Shown here in pieces: positions 5,423 through 12,824 of a stretch of 13,429 bases of DNA; the stretch's first letter is position 1, and every line of letters starts with the position of its first letter. The notes under the pieces were generated by a model. That model saw only the letters and a list, made by a program, of their open reading frames with translations, had not been told where the DNA came from and did no database searches. Made by a program: the position numbers and the translations under genes. This DNA is from an uncultured Bacilli bacterium (GTDB lineage Bacteria > Bacillota_I > Bacilli_A > RF39 > UBA660), in the NCBI GenBank assembly GCA_947600015.1, contig CANQFX010000032.1, forward strand, positions 1-13,429, given 5' to 3'.

Positions 5423-6028
5423 CTATTTCATTGAAAAAACCCTAAATAATACAGGTAATAAATATACTTCTATAACAGAAGAAAGAACTAAAATCAACAT
5501 AGAAAATATTAAAATTCGAATATATCTTTTTACGATACTTCGATGATTACCTTCTTTTTTTCGAAATAAGTAATTAAAGAGCATAATAGAAAAACGAATA
5601 GAATAATATACCAATAAAAAAGTAATAAATAGATTTATTATATGAGGAAAGATATAAATCGCACCAATAAAAATTCCAGGAATTCCATAGTAATAGATAA
5701 TACTAACATAAGAAAAACCTAGCATAAAACTTTTAAATGCAAAAAGACCAATCACAATAGGAATACCTATAATTGATATTCCAATAACCCAAATTAAAAA
5801 ATTAGCAAAGACATTATTGATTAAACTAGAAGTTAATGCTTTAGAATAATTTAAATGATCAGACTGAATATAATCAAAGAAATTCTTTAGACTTGTCGCA
5901 ATGATTTCTTTACTTTCTTTCCCTAAAATAGCAATATAAAGACATCCTAATGCGAAAAAAATAGTACCAATAATAAAAAGTAGGAAAAATAACCTTTTCT
6001 TCTTCCATTGCTTCCACGTTTGCTTCAT
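5423..6028 (-). CDS. spoIIM: SpoIIM-family (DUF95) membrane protein
   Basis: An integral membrane protein of 201 residues with about five hydrophobic spans (11-35, 70-97, 100-118, 119-150 and 168-193). The central GIPIVIGLFAFKSFMLGF segment (88-105), followed by YGIPGIFIGAIYIFPHIINL (114-133), matches the SpoIIM signature. In sporulating species SpoIIM works with SpoIID and SpoIIP in septal peptidoglycan remodelling during engulfment. SpoIIM-like proteins also occur in non-sporulating Bacilli. No SpoIID or SpoIIP lies in the window. The ATG at 6026-6028 is preferred over the in-frame GTG at 6037 because GAGG (6037-6040) is then 8 nt upstream. The family is well supported; the sporulation role is inferred. 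Confidence 0.82.
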   Translation of the reverse strand: MKQTWKQWKKKRLFFLLFIIGTIFFALGCLYIAILGKESKEIIATSLKNFFDYIQSDHLNYSKALTSSLINNVFANFLIWVIGISIIGIPIVIGLFAFKSFMLGFSYVSIIYYYGIPGIFIGAIYIFPHIINLFITFLLVYYSIRFSIMLFNYLFRKKEGNHRSIVKRYIRILIFSMLILVLSSVIEVYLLPVLFRVFSMK

Positions 6029-6084
6029 TCTATTCACCTCAATAAAGTGTATGCTAGAAAATAAATACCAATCCCAAAAAAAGT

Positions 6085-6113
6085 TTTACTTTTTCCTACA
6101 ATTATTTTATAAT
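6085..6113 (+). promoter_or_regulatory. Promoter of the 28-residue membrane peptide gene
   Basis: TTTACT (6085-6090), a 17-bp spacer and a consensus TATAAT (6108-6113). Transcription would begin around 6120, right at the GAGGTG ribosome site. Confidence 0.55.
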
Positions 6114-6134
6114 GATAATGAGGTGAATCGATCA

Positions 6135-6221
6135 ATGAATAATAAAATTGTAAAAATTGTATCTATCATTCTTGTGATAGCAATGTTAATCGGTTTTTTT
6201 AGTATTTTGCTTTATATATAA
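6135..6221 (+). CDS. 28-residue DUF4044-type membrane peptide
   Basis: A very small gene: the ATG at 6135 follows GAGGTG (6120-6125), has a promoter directly upstream and a perfect terminator directly after its stop. The peptide begins NNKIVKIV and is then one hydrophobic helix (about 9-27) with a positively charged N-terminus, so the N-terminus should stay inside. The K-I-V-K-I-V start and single span resemble DUF4044, a family of tiny Firmicutes membrane proteins of unknown role. It is divergent from the SpoIIM-like gene. The gene is well supported by its signals; the family call rests on a short stretch. Confidence 0.75.
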   Translation: MNNKIVKIVSIILVIAMLIGFFSILLYI

Positions 6222-6247
6222 AAAAGTTTCATGATAGAAACTTTTTT
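6220..6247. terminator. Bidirectional terminator
   Basis: AAAAAAGTTTC (6220-6230) pairs perfectly over 11 bp with GAAACTTTTTT (6237-6247) around loop ATGATA. It closes the + strand micro-gene and the - strand gene ending at 6246, whose stop codon overlaps the stem's end. Confidence 0.92.
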
Positions 6248-6548
6248 ATTTATTTAAATATACCTCTACTTCTGGTGTTAAATTACCATAATTACGATCT
6301 GGAATATGATATTTATTTAAAATATCATTAATCCTCTGTGTATCTTTTGCCAAATATAACATTAATAATCCTGCAATCTTATTTGACATAAATTGATCTA
6401 ATTCTTTCTTATCTTTTTCATCAATTTGATATTTTCTAACAATATCCATAATTGGTCCATAAGAATACAAATAATTCGTTAATGATTTACTAATTAATTC
6501 AACTTCTCTATTTTGATCCTTTAATTGTACCTTACTCCATACTTTCAT
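6246..6548 (-). CDS. Hypothetical 100-residue protein
   Basis: Not recognised. A soluble, mostly helical small protein rich in Lys, Asp and Tyr, with no cysteine, signal peptide or membrane span. Features such as IVRKYQIDEKDKKELDQF (36-53) and a C-terminal proline-containing turn (HIPDRNYGNLTPE) suggest a compact helical domain. AGAAGG at 6557-6562 lies 8 nt before the ATG, and its own promoter (TTGTAA/TAAGAT) lies just downstream of the terminator of the preceding operon. It is therefore transcribed alone and ends at the bidirectional terminator. Confidence 0.78.
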   Translation of the reverse strand: MKVWSKVQLKDQNREVELISKSLTNYLYSYGPIMDIVRKYQIDEKDKKELDQFMSNKIAGLLMLYLAKDTQRINDILNKYHIPDRNYGNLTPEVEVYLNK

Positions 6549-6576
6549 ATTTAATACCTTCTCTCTTTAGTTCTTT

Positions 6577-6605
6577 ATCTTACCAAACTACAAAACATTT
6601 TACAA
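6577..6605 (-). promoter_or_regulatory. Promoter of the 100-residue hypothetical gene
   Basis: TTGTAA (6600-6605), a 17-bp spacer and TAAGAT (6577-6582). It lies between the upstream operon's terminator and the AGAAGG ribosome site. Confidence 0.65.
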
Positions 6606-6621
6606 GAAAAAAATATAATTT

Positions 6622-6655
6622 CACAAAAAAACCTTATTTCAAATAAGGATTTTTT
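6622..6655. terminator. Terminator of the MBL-hydrolase operon
   Basis: CCTTATT/AATAAGG arms (6632-6638 and 6642-6648) with a tight TCA loop, flanked by A7 on the left and T6 on the right, give a U-tract on both strands. The hydrolase stop codon lies in the stem. Confidence 0.9.
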
Positions 6656-7158
6656 GCTATTTCATCTTTTAATGTAGTAATTTCATAATGTCCTGGATAA
6701 AGAATCATATTTTCATCATAAGTGAGAAGTTTTTTTATACTTTCTTTCATTTCCATACTATCTCCTCCTGGAAGATCCGTACGACCAATACTTTCTTTAA
6801 AAATAAAATCTCCTACAAACATAACATTTTCTTCTGGAAAGTAAAAAGAAACAGAATCTTTGGAATGCCCTGGAGTATAAATTACTTGAAAAGAAAAATC
6901 TCCTATCATATAACTCATTTCCTGTAAACTACTCTTCTTACATATTTTAATACTTCGCTTTGTAAGGAAATTACGAAGCGCTCCAATATGATCAAAATGG
7001 GAATGCGTAATTAATACTGCAAGTACTTTATTATTTCCTACTTCTTCTTTTATTTTTTGATAATCATCCCCTGGATCAACAATTAAACAAGTATCATTTT
7101 TAATTAATACATAACAATTTTCATCTAATGGTCCAGTTATAATTTTTTTGATTTCCAT
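6634..7158 (-). CDS. Metallo-beta-lactamase-fold hydrolase (glyoxalase II-like)
   Basis: A 174-residue cytosolic enzyme with the complete zinc site of the family: THSHFDH (His52, His54, Asp56, His57), TPGHS (His98), GDFIF (Asp117) and YPGH (His157). The GRTDLPGGD (125-133) and C-terminal EIAKNPYL segments are typical of the short YqgX-type hydrolases of Firmicutes, related to hydroxyacylglutathione hydrolase. It is shorter than the usual 200-210 residues, mainly between the HxHxDH and TPGH motifs. Its ribosome site (AAGGAG, 7170-7175) touches the stop codon of the upstream membrane protein gene, so the two are co-transcribed and probably coupled. The natural substrate is unknown: a thioester, or a detoxification product. 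Confidence 0.9.
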   Translation of the reverse strand: MEIKKIITGPLDENCYVLIKNDTCLIVDPGDDYQKIKEEVGNNKVLAVLITHSHFDHIGALRNFLTKRSIKICKKSSLQEMSYMIGDFSFQVIYTPGHSKDSVSFYFPEENVMFVGDFIFKESIGRTDLPGGDSMEMKESIKKLLTYDENMILYPGHYEITTLKDEIAKNPYLK

Positions 7159-7174
7159 ATTCTCAACAACTCCT

Positions 7175-8053
7175 TTATTTCACTTCTAATGTTTTGCTTT
7201 TATATACATAATTATAATTAGGATCTAATTGGAAAGTATATAGATAAGTTCCACTTTTTAAATTTTCTGGCACATTTAATTGTTCGGCACCAAAATATTT
7301 TACTTCTTCTTTTAATACAATTGTATCATTTGTACTAGTTGCATCAATCAGTTTTTTCTCAACACGATATGAAGTTGTAGGAATATTTTTACAATGACCT
7401 TCAACATATTCACCTCGCTCTTTAATATATTGAAACCCTCCAATGCAACTACGATCTAGTTGGATATTTTGGTGGGGAATTGTCGTTTCTTCCCCAAATA
7501 ATTTTTTTACTTCTACCATTAAATTCTCTGCTTTAAAAGCTCGTGGCGAAAAGGTTGTATTCTCCTCACATATAAATGGTCTCATCGCAGTATCTGAAAA
7601 TAAATTACAATTAGAATCATAAATGAGATTGTCGGAAATTTGACGAGATGCTAAATATAATTTCATTGAATCATTTAGTTCTGTTGATGCTACATCTTCC
7701 CTAATATTCGTTTTAACTTTATTATAAAGATCAACTACAATAGTAGAATTTAAATCTAATTTTTTTACCTCTCCCGAAGTAGATACGGGAGAACAACGAT
7801 TTTTTACCTCTTGAATATTTTTCTCATATAAAATTTTGGAATAAGCAAGATAAAGACCAAGTCCAATAATAACTAAAATAAGAAAAACAGAAAATATATT
7901 TCTCTTTTTTTTCGGTTTTTGCGTTTGAATTGGTGTAGGAACAACCGATGAAGTTGCTGGCTGTGGTGCGATAGGAACCTGCGTCTGTACTGTTGAATTA
8001 TTTTGAAGTGTTCCTCCACTCGTTTGCGTGTTTTGATTTACATTAGGATTCAA
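7175..8053 (-). CDS. Membrane-anchored extracellular protein of unknown function
   Basis: A 292-residue protein. Residues 1-50 are a low-complexity Asn/Gln/Thr/Pro segment ending in KPKKKR, followed by one membrane span (about 53-71). The rest (72-292) should be extracellular and contains five cysteines (87, 149, 162, 203, 221), which could form disulphides. Near the C-terminus, NLKSGTYLYTFQLDPNYNYVY suggests a beta-rich domain. The start codon is TTG (8051-8053), with AAGG 7 nt upstream; the first in-frame ATG would remove the tail and the membrane span. The order cytoplasmic tail, anchor, outer domain resembles cell-envelope assembly or sensing proteins, but no family is recognised. It heads a two-gene operon with the MBL-fold hydrolase. 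Confidence 0.82.
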   Translation of the reverse strand: MNPNVNQNTQTSGGTLQNNSTVQTQVPIAPQPATSSVVPTPIQTQKPKKKRNIFSVFLILVIIGLGLYLAYSKILYEKNIQEVKNRCSPVSTSGEVKKLDLNSTIVVDLYNKVKTNIREDVASTELNDSMKLYLASRQISDNLIYDSNCNLFSDTAMRPFICEENTTFSPRAFKAENLMVEVKKLFGEETTIPHQNIQLDRSCIGGFQYIKERGEYVEGHCKNIPTTSYRVEKKLIDATSTNDTIVLKEEVKYFGAEQLNVPENLKSGTYLYTFQLDPNYNYVYKSKTLEVK

Positions 8054-8075
8054 TGTATCACCTTCCTAACTTACT

Positions 8076-8105
8076 ACTATATTAAATTTTACTATCATTT
8101 TCCAA
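8076..8105 (-). promoter_or_regulatory. Promoter of the membrane protein/MBL hydrolase operon
   Basis: TTGGAA (8100-8105), an 18-bp spacer and TATAGT (8076-8081), just upstream of the AAGG before the TTG start. It lies in the short gap after the ABC transporter operon, where only a weak GAAGA/TCTTC hairpin (8124-8137) could stop read-through. Confidence 0.55.
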
Positions 8106-8128
8106 ATTTTACAAGAGAAAAGAGAAGA

Positions 8129-9949
8129 TTATTCTTCCCCTACTTCAAATTGTGAATTATATAAGTTTGCATAAAAACCGTTTTTTTGTAATAATTCTTC
8201 ATGCGTTCCCTGTTCTACAATATCTCCTTCCTGCATTACTAAAATTAAATCAGCATTTTTTATTGTAGATAATCGATGTGCAATAATAAAACTAGTCCTT
8301 CCTTGCATTAATTTATCCATCGCTTCTTGAATTAATATTTCTGTTCTAGTATCAACACTACTCGTTGCCTCATCTAAAATTAGAATTTTAGGATTCGCAA
8401 GAATAACTCGTGCAATTGTTAATAATTGTTTTTGTCCACCAGAAATATTATCTGCTTCTTCATTTAAAATCATATGATAACCATCAGGAAGAGTTCGAAT
8501 AAAATGATCCACGCTGGCTGTTTTACAGGCCTCTTTCACTTCATAATCACTAGCATCTAGTTTTCCATAACGAATATTATCTTCAATGGTTCCATGAAAT
8601 AGCCAAGTATCTTGTAATACCATACCAAATAATTTCCTAATTTCATGACGATCAAAGTCGGATATATTTTTACCATCAATCATAATTTTTCCGCTATTTA
8701 AATCATAAAAGCGCATCAGTAATTTTACAATTGTAGTCTTTCCTGCCCCAGTAGGACCAACAATAGCAATTTTTTGTCCATCCTTAATTTTGGCAGAAAA
8801 ATCATGAATAATGGTCTTATCCTCTTGATAAGCAAAATTTACATGTGAAAACTCAATATTTCCTTGAATATCTTCTATAGATAATTTTTCTTTTTTAACT
8901 TCTGTTTCCTCCTCTAGTTTTAAGAAATCAAAAATTCGTTCACTCGCCGCAATCGCAGATTGAATGGTATTCATTACTTGAGATAATTGATTAATTTGTT
9001 GTGTAAAGTTTCTTACATATTGGGTAAAAGATTGAATCTCTCCTACTTCAATTTTATCTTTGATGACCATATAACCTCCTAAAATAGAGATTACTACATA
9101 TCCTAAATTACCAATAAATTGCATAATAGGATGCATCATGGTAGATAAAAATTGACTTTTCCATGCACTTTGATACAAGGTACGATTAATGGAATTAAAT
9201 TTTTCAATTGCATTTTCTTCTCCGTTAAATGCTTTAACAATATCATGGCCACCATAAATTTCTTCTACATGACCATTCATATGACCTAAAAATTCTTGTT
9301 GCATAGAAAAGTATTTTTGACTCGATTTTACTACTTTACCTAATATAAGCATACAAAACGGAATAATTAAAATAGCGGCAATTGTCATAGGAATATTAAT
9401 AGAAATCATCATAATTATAATTCCTATAATCGTTGCAATTCCCGTAATAATCGTCGTAATAGATTGATTTAAACATTGCGATAACATATCAACATCATTC
9501 GTTATAATAGATAAAACTTCTCCATGTGTTTTCGTATCAAAATATTTCATTGGTAAACGATTAATTTTACTACTTAATTGATTTCTTAAACGATAGGATA
9601 TATCATTAGATACTCCACCCATAATTACACCTTGAATTCCTCCACATATGGCACTAATTATATATAAAATAACAAGTAGAAGTGAAGTATTTCTAATATA
9701 AGTAAAATTGATTCCTCCTTGATTAGAAATTTTTTGCATTAATCCACGAAATATCTCTGTAGTGATATTTCCTAAAATTTTAGGACCAATAATAGTAAAA
9801 ATCGTAGAACAAATAGCAAATAAAACAACAAAGGCCATGGCAACTTTATAATTTTTTAAATAAGAAAGCAATTCAAACAAAGTTTTTTTAAAGTTTTTGG
9901 CATGTTCTTGGGGCATTCTTGCCCTTGGTCCGTGATTCATATTAGCCAT
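8129..9949 (-). CDS. ABC exporter half-transporter, catalytically competent subunit
   Basis: A 606-residue fusion of a six-span membrane domain (about 35-340) and an ATPase domain (about 365-600) of the type I (B-family) exporters. The ATPase has a full set of active residues: Walker A GPTGAGKT (398-405), Q-loop Gln446, signature ISGGQ (502-506), Walker B ILILDE with catalytic Glu527, D-loop SSVD and H-loop His558. It pairs with the 724-residue subunit, whose own site lacks the catalytic Glu and His, to form a heterodimeric multidrug-type pump such as BmrCD, LmrCD or EfrCD. Its start overlaps the partner's stop by 8 nt; AAGGAGG lies at 9959-9965. The N-terminal HGPRARMPQEHAKNF is polar and cytoplasmic. 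The substrate is unknown. Confidence 0.95.
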   Translation of the reverse strand: MANMNHGPRARMPQEHAKNFKKTLFELLSYLKNYKVAMAFVVLFAICSTIFTIIGPKILGNITTEIFRGLMQKISNQGGINFTYIRNTSLLLVILYIISAICGGIQGVIMGGVSNDISYRLRNQLSSKINRLPMKYFDTKTHGEVLSIITNDVDMLSQCLNQSITTIITGIATIIGIIIMMISINIPMTIAAILIIPFCMLILGKVVKSSQKYFSMQQEFLGHMNGHVEEIYGGHDIVKAFNGEENAIEKFNSINRTLYQSAWKSQFLSTMMHPIMQFIGNLGYVVISILGGYMVIKDKIEVGEIQSFTQYVRNFTQQINQLSQVMNTIQSAIAASERIFDFLKLEEETEVKKEKLSIEDIQGNIEFSHVNFAYQEDKTIIHDFSAKIKDGQKIAIVGPTGAGKTTIVKLLMRFYDLNSGKIMIDGKNISDFDRHEIRKLFGMVLQDTWLFHGTIEDNIRYGKLDASDYEVKEACKTASVDHFIRTLPDGYHMILNEEADNISGGQKQLLTIARVILANPKILILDEATSSVDTRTEILIQEAMDKLMQGRTSFIIAHRLSTIKNADLILVMQEGDIVEQGTHEELLQKNGFYANLYNSQFEVGEE

Positions 9950-12116
9950 GATTCAATTCCTCCTTACTTAACTGTGATAAAGCAATTTCTTTGTAGATTT
10001 GACAAGACTCAAGTAAGTCTTTATGAGTTCCAATGCCTACTACATTCCCCTCATTTAGTACTACTATTTTATCTGCATTCATAATGGTAGAGATTCTTTG
10101 TGCAACAATTAATACAGTTTTATTTTTAGTCACTTTTTGCAAATCTTTTCTTAGTTTAGCATCTGTTTTAAAATCAAGGGCAGAAAAAGAATCATCAAAC
10201 ACATAAATATCAGGATCTTTCGCAATCGCCCGCGCAATAGAAAGTCGTTGTTTCTGTCCTCCCGAAACATTACTACCACCTTGCGCAATAAAATAATTTT
10301 CTTGACCCTCAAGTTTTTCTACAAATTCACTTGCTTGTGCAATATCTAATGCCTGTTTTACTTTTTGATTAGAAATTTTTTCATTTCCATATTTAATATT
10401 TTCCGAAATAGTACCAGTAAATAATACTCCTTTTTGAGGAACAAATCCAATTTTTTCTCTTAATTCCTTAATATCTACGTCTTTAATATTTACTCCATCT
10501 ACCGTAATTTCTCCTCCTGTAACATCATAAAATCGTGGTAATAAATTGATTAATGTTGACTTACCAGAACCAGTAGAACCAATAAAGGCAGTTACTTCTC
10601 CAGGATTTGCTGTAAAACTGATATCAGTAATTACATCATATGAGGCATCAGGATAGCGAAAAGATACATTTTTGAATTCCACTTGCCCTCTTTTCGTAGA
10701 ATCAAATTCTTTTAATTTGGAAGCATTATAAATTGTATTTTTAGTATCAATTACTTCCACAATTCTTTTTGCCGCAACATTTGCTCTTGGCAGCATAATA
10801 GACATCATAGAAATCATTAAGAATGCCATAATAATTTGCATCGTATATTGGATATAGGCCATAATATCCCCTACTTGCATACTACCATTATCTACACCAA
10901 TGGCTCCTTTATATACTAAGGCTAAAGCAACAAAATTCATAATTAACATCATAATAGGCATCATAAAACTCATCGTACGATTTACAAATAAGTTTACTTT
11001 TGTTAATTTTTTATTGGCATCTTCAAAACGCTCTTCTTCATGTTTCTCATTGGAAAAAGCACGAATTACAGGAAGTCCAGATAAAATCTCTCGAGTCACT
11101 AAATTTAATTTATCAATTAACTTTTGAATTCGAATAAACTTAGGCATTGCGACAATAAATAATGTGATTACTACTCCTAAAATCGCTGCAACCGCAACAC
11201 CAATAATATAAGTCATAGAAGAATTTGTATGCATTGCCTTAATTACTCCACCAATTCCAATAATTGGAGCATAGAACACAACCCGAAGTAAGAAAACAAT
11301 TACCATTTGTACTTGTTGAATATCATTGGTTGTTCTAGTAATTAAAGAAGCAGCACCAAATTTCTTCATTTCATTTTTAGAAAAACCAACCACTTTTTTA
11401 AATACCTTTTTTCGTAGTGTTTTAGAAAGACGTGCTGCCATCCTAGATCCAATAAACACCACTAAAATTCCATCAAACATAGCCGCAAGCGCAATCGCTA
11501 ACATAATAAATCCTACTCGAATAATATAATTTGTTTGAATTTTATCTACATCGACTCCAATACGTTGATATTCTGTCTTTACAAAACTAACTGCCGCTTG
11601 TTCAATAATCATATCTGGATATTCTTTCATCTTACTTTTGATTTGTTTTAATATTTCATCATGTTCTTCGGGAGACATCATTTGTAAAACTTGATAGATG
11701 TCCATTCCCTCTGGAATATGAAAATCTGATGTTTTTATTTGGGAATTAGATTGTTCCTGAGATAAAAAAAGAATTAAAGTCATTGGATCATCTAATATAT
11801 TACTAATTTTATCCCGATTAGTCCCTTTTTTTAAATAATAAATACTTTCTCCTTTATAAGTATCCTTTTTTTGATAATTCTCATTGATATATTTTTGATC
11901 TTTTTGATTTAAAAATAAAAGAATTTGCTGAAAACTAGTTTCTCCTATTTTTTCAATGGCAGCATCTTCAATTCCTGCCTGTTGTACCCCCACATTAACA
12001 ATTTTTGAAGTATAATCAGGTAAAGTCAAATCTAATACGGCTTGCCCTATCAATAATGCAATAATGATAATAATTGAAAAAAAGGAACTTTTTAAATAAC
12101 TAAATATTTTTAACAT
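9942..12116 (-). CDS. ABC exporter half-transporter, degenerate subunit with extracellular insert
   Basis: A 724-residue subunit, about 130 longer than a normal half-transporter. The extra length lies between the first span (8-30) and the second (about 198-222): residues 42-195 form a polar, helical domain outside the membrane. The ATPase (about 476-715) has Walker A GSTGSGKST (513-521), Q-loop Gln561, a good signature VSGGQKQR (617-624) and Walker B IYVFDD, where Asp642 replaces the catalytic Glu. The H-loop reads VAQRIST, with Gln673 for His. ATP site 1 of the dimer is therefore degenerate, while its signature completes the active site of the partner. It overlaps the TetR gene by 17 nt upstream and the partner by 8 nt downstream; AAGGAGG is at 12123-12129. 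Confidence 0.95.
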   Translation of the reverse strand: MLKIFSYLKSSFFSIIIIIALLIGQAVLDLTLPDYTSKIVNVGVQQAGIEDAAIEKIGETSFQQILLFLNQKDQKYINENYQKKDTYKGESIYYLKKGTNRDKISNILDDPMTLILFLSQEQSNSQIKTSDFHIPEGMDIYQVLQMMSPEEHDEILKQIKSKMKEYPDMIIEQAAVSFVKTEYQRIGVDVDKIQTNYIIRVGFIMLAIALAAMFDGILVVFIGSRMAARLSKTLRKKVFKKVVGFSKNEMKKFGAASLITRTTNDIQQVQMVIVFLLRVVFYAPIIGIGGVIKAMHTNSSMTYIIGVAVAAILGVVITLFIVAMPKFIRIQKLIDKLNLVTREILSGLPVIRAFSNEKHEEERFEDANKKLTKVNLFVNRTMSFMMPIMMLIMNFVALALVYKGAIGVDNGSMQVGDIMAYIQYTMQIIMAFLMISMMSIMLPRANVAAKRIVEVIDTKNTIYNASKLKEFDSTKRGQVEFKNVSFRYPDASYDVITDISFTANPGEVTAFIGSTGSGKSTLINLLPRFYDVTGGEITVDGVNIKDVDIKELREKIGFVPQKGVLFTGTISENIKYGNEKISNQKVKQALDIAQASEFVEKLEGQENYFIAQGGSNVSGGQKQRLSIARAIAKDPDIYVFDDSFSALDFKTDAKLRKDLQKVTKNKTVLIVAQRISTIMNADKIVVLNEGNVVGIGTHKDLLESCQIYKEIALSQLSKEELNHG

Positions 12117-12705
12117 GTTTTACCTCCTTATATATCCCATAACATATTATGTCTATTTTTTGAATATATTTTTCTTTTTTGTTTTCACCATCATTATTTT
12201 TAATGGTTTCTGCAAGTGATATAAATAATGTGTGTACTAACATATTGAAAACAAATTCTAAATCTTTTATTTTTATATTAGTAGAGTCTACCTTTTCTTC
12301 TACAAAATGAAATAATTGATGGCCAGAATCGATAAATTTTTCTTTTTTCCAGTGAAAGAAGAGAAAAATATTTCTAAACATTCCTTGATTTTCTTCTGAA
12401 ACCATCTGATCTAGCATTGTATCATAAAGATTTAAAAAAGACTTTCGCAAATCCCCATGATATTGAGTAATAATATCTTTCACAAGAGAATTTAATTTTT
12501 GTTGATATAGTTCAATCATATATAAGAATAAATCTTCTTTATCTTGAAAATACATATAAAAACTACCCCTAGGAATATGTGCATTCATAATAATTTGATT
12601 AATAGATACTTCTGGATACGGAATTCTACTGAATTCCTCTTTCGCACAGTCTAATAATTTTTTTTGTTTTTCTTTATCTAATCGAAAAAAAGTAGAAGTA
12701 GGCAT
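12100..12705 (-). CDS. TetR/AcrR-family repressor of the ABC exporter operon
   Basis: A 201-residue regulator. The N-terminal DNA-binding domain (about 10-60) has the helix-turn-helix VSINQIIMNAHIPRGSFYMYF (33-53) and the following KEDLF typical of TetR proteins. The C-terminal helical domain (65-201) is variable, as expected for ligand binding and dimerisation, and has aromatic-rich stretches (RNIFLFFHWKK, 111-121). It is the first gene of the operon and overlaps the exporter gene. AAGGAGG lies at 12712-12718. It probably binds the perfect 19-bp palindrome in its own promoter and is released by a transported compound. The inducer is unknown. Confidence 0.93.
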   Translation of the reverse strand: MPTSTFFRLDKEKQKKLLDCAKEEFSRIPYPEVSINQIIMNAHIPRGSFYMYFQDKEDLFLYMIELYQQKLNSLVKDIITQYHGDLRKSFLNLYDTMLDQMVSEENQGMFRNIFLFFHWKKEKFIDSGHQLFHFVEEKVDSTNIKIKDLEFVFNMLVHTLFISLAETIKNNDGENKKEKYIQKIDIICYGIYKEVKHVKNI

Positions 12706-12748
12706 AGAAGACCTCCTTGTTTGTTATTTTTAACTTGCATGCTCTTCC

Positions 12749-12777
12749 ATTATATATGACAACCTGTCATATGTCAA
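12749..12777 (-). promoter_or_regulatory. Consensus promoter of the TetR/ABC exporter operon
   Basis: TTGACA (12772-12777), exactly 17 bp and TATAAT (12749-12754): a perfect sigma-A promoter on the - strand. The AAGGAGG of the TetR gene starts about 30 nt downstream. Such a strong promoter needs tight repression, which the operator in its spacer would provide. Confidence 0.92.
12754..12772. promoter_or_regulatory. TetR operator in the promoter spacer
   Basis: ATATGACA-ACC-TGTCATAT is a perfect palindrome with 8-bp arms and a 3-bp centre. It fills the whole -35/-10 spacer and overlaps one base of each hexamer. A bound TetR dimer would block RNA polymerase directly. Confidence 0.88.
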
Positions 12778-12781
12778 GCAT

Positions 12782-12809
12782 AAAAAAGAGGAATCTTGCT
12801 TCCTCTTTT
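12782..12809 (-). terminator. Terminator of the surface protein gene
   Basis: AAAAGAGGAA (12784-12793) pairs over 10 bp with TTCCTCTTTT (12800-12809) around TCTTGC. Read on the - strand it ends in a six-U tract. It separates the surface protein gene from the TetR promoter. Confidence 0.9.
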
Positions 12810-12824
12810 ATTACCTATTACAAA

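Noticed and set aside
6688..6927. 79-codon + strand frame
   Set aside because: Antisense to the metal-site region of the MBL hydrolase.
10900..11529. Two + strand frames inside the ABC transporter gene
   Set aside because: Antisense to conserved transporter coding sequence, with no ribosome sites or family resemblance.
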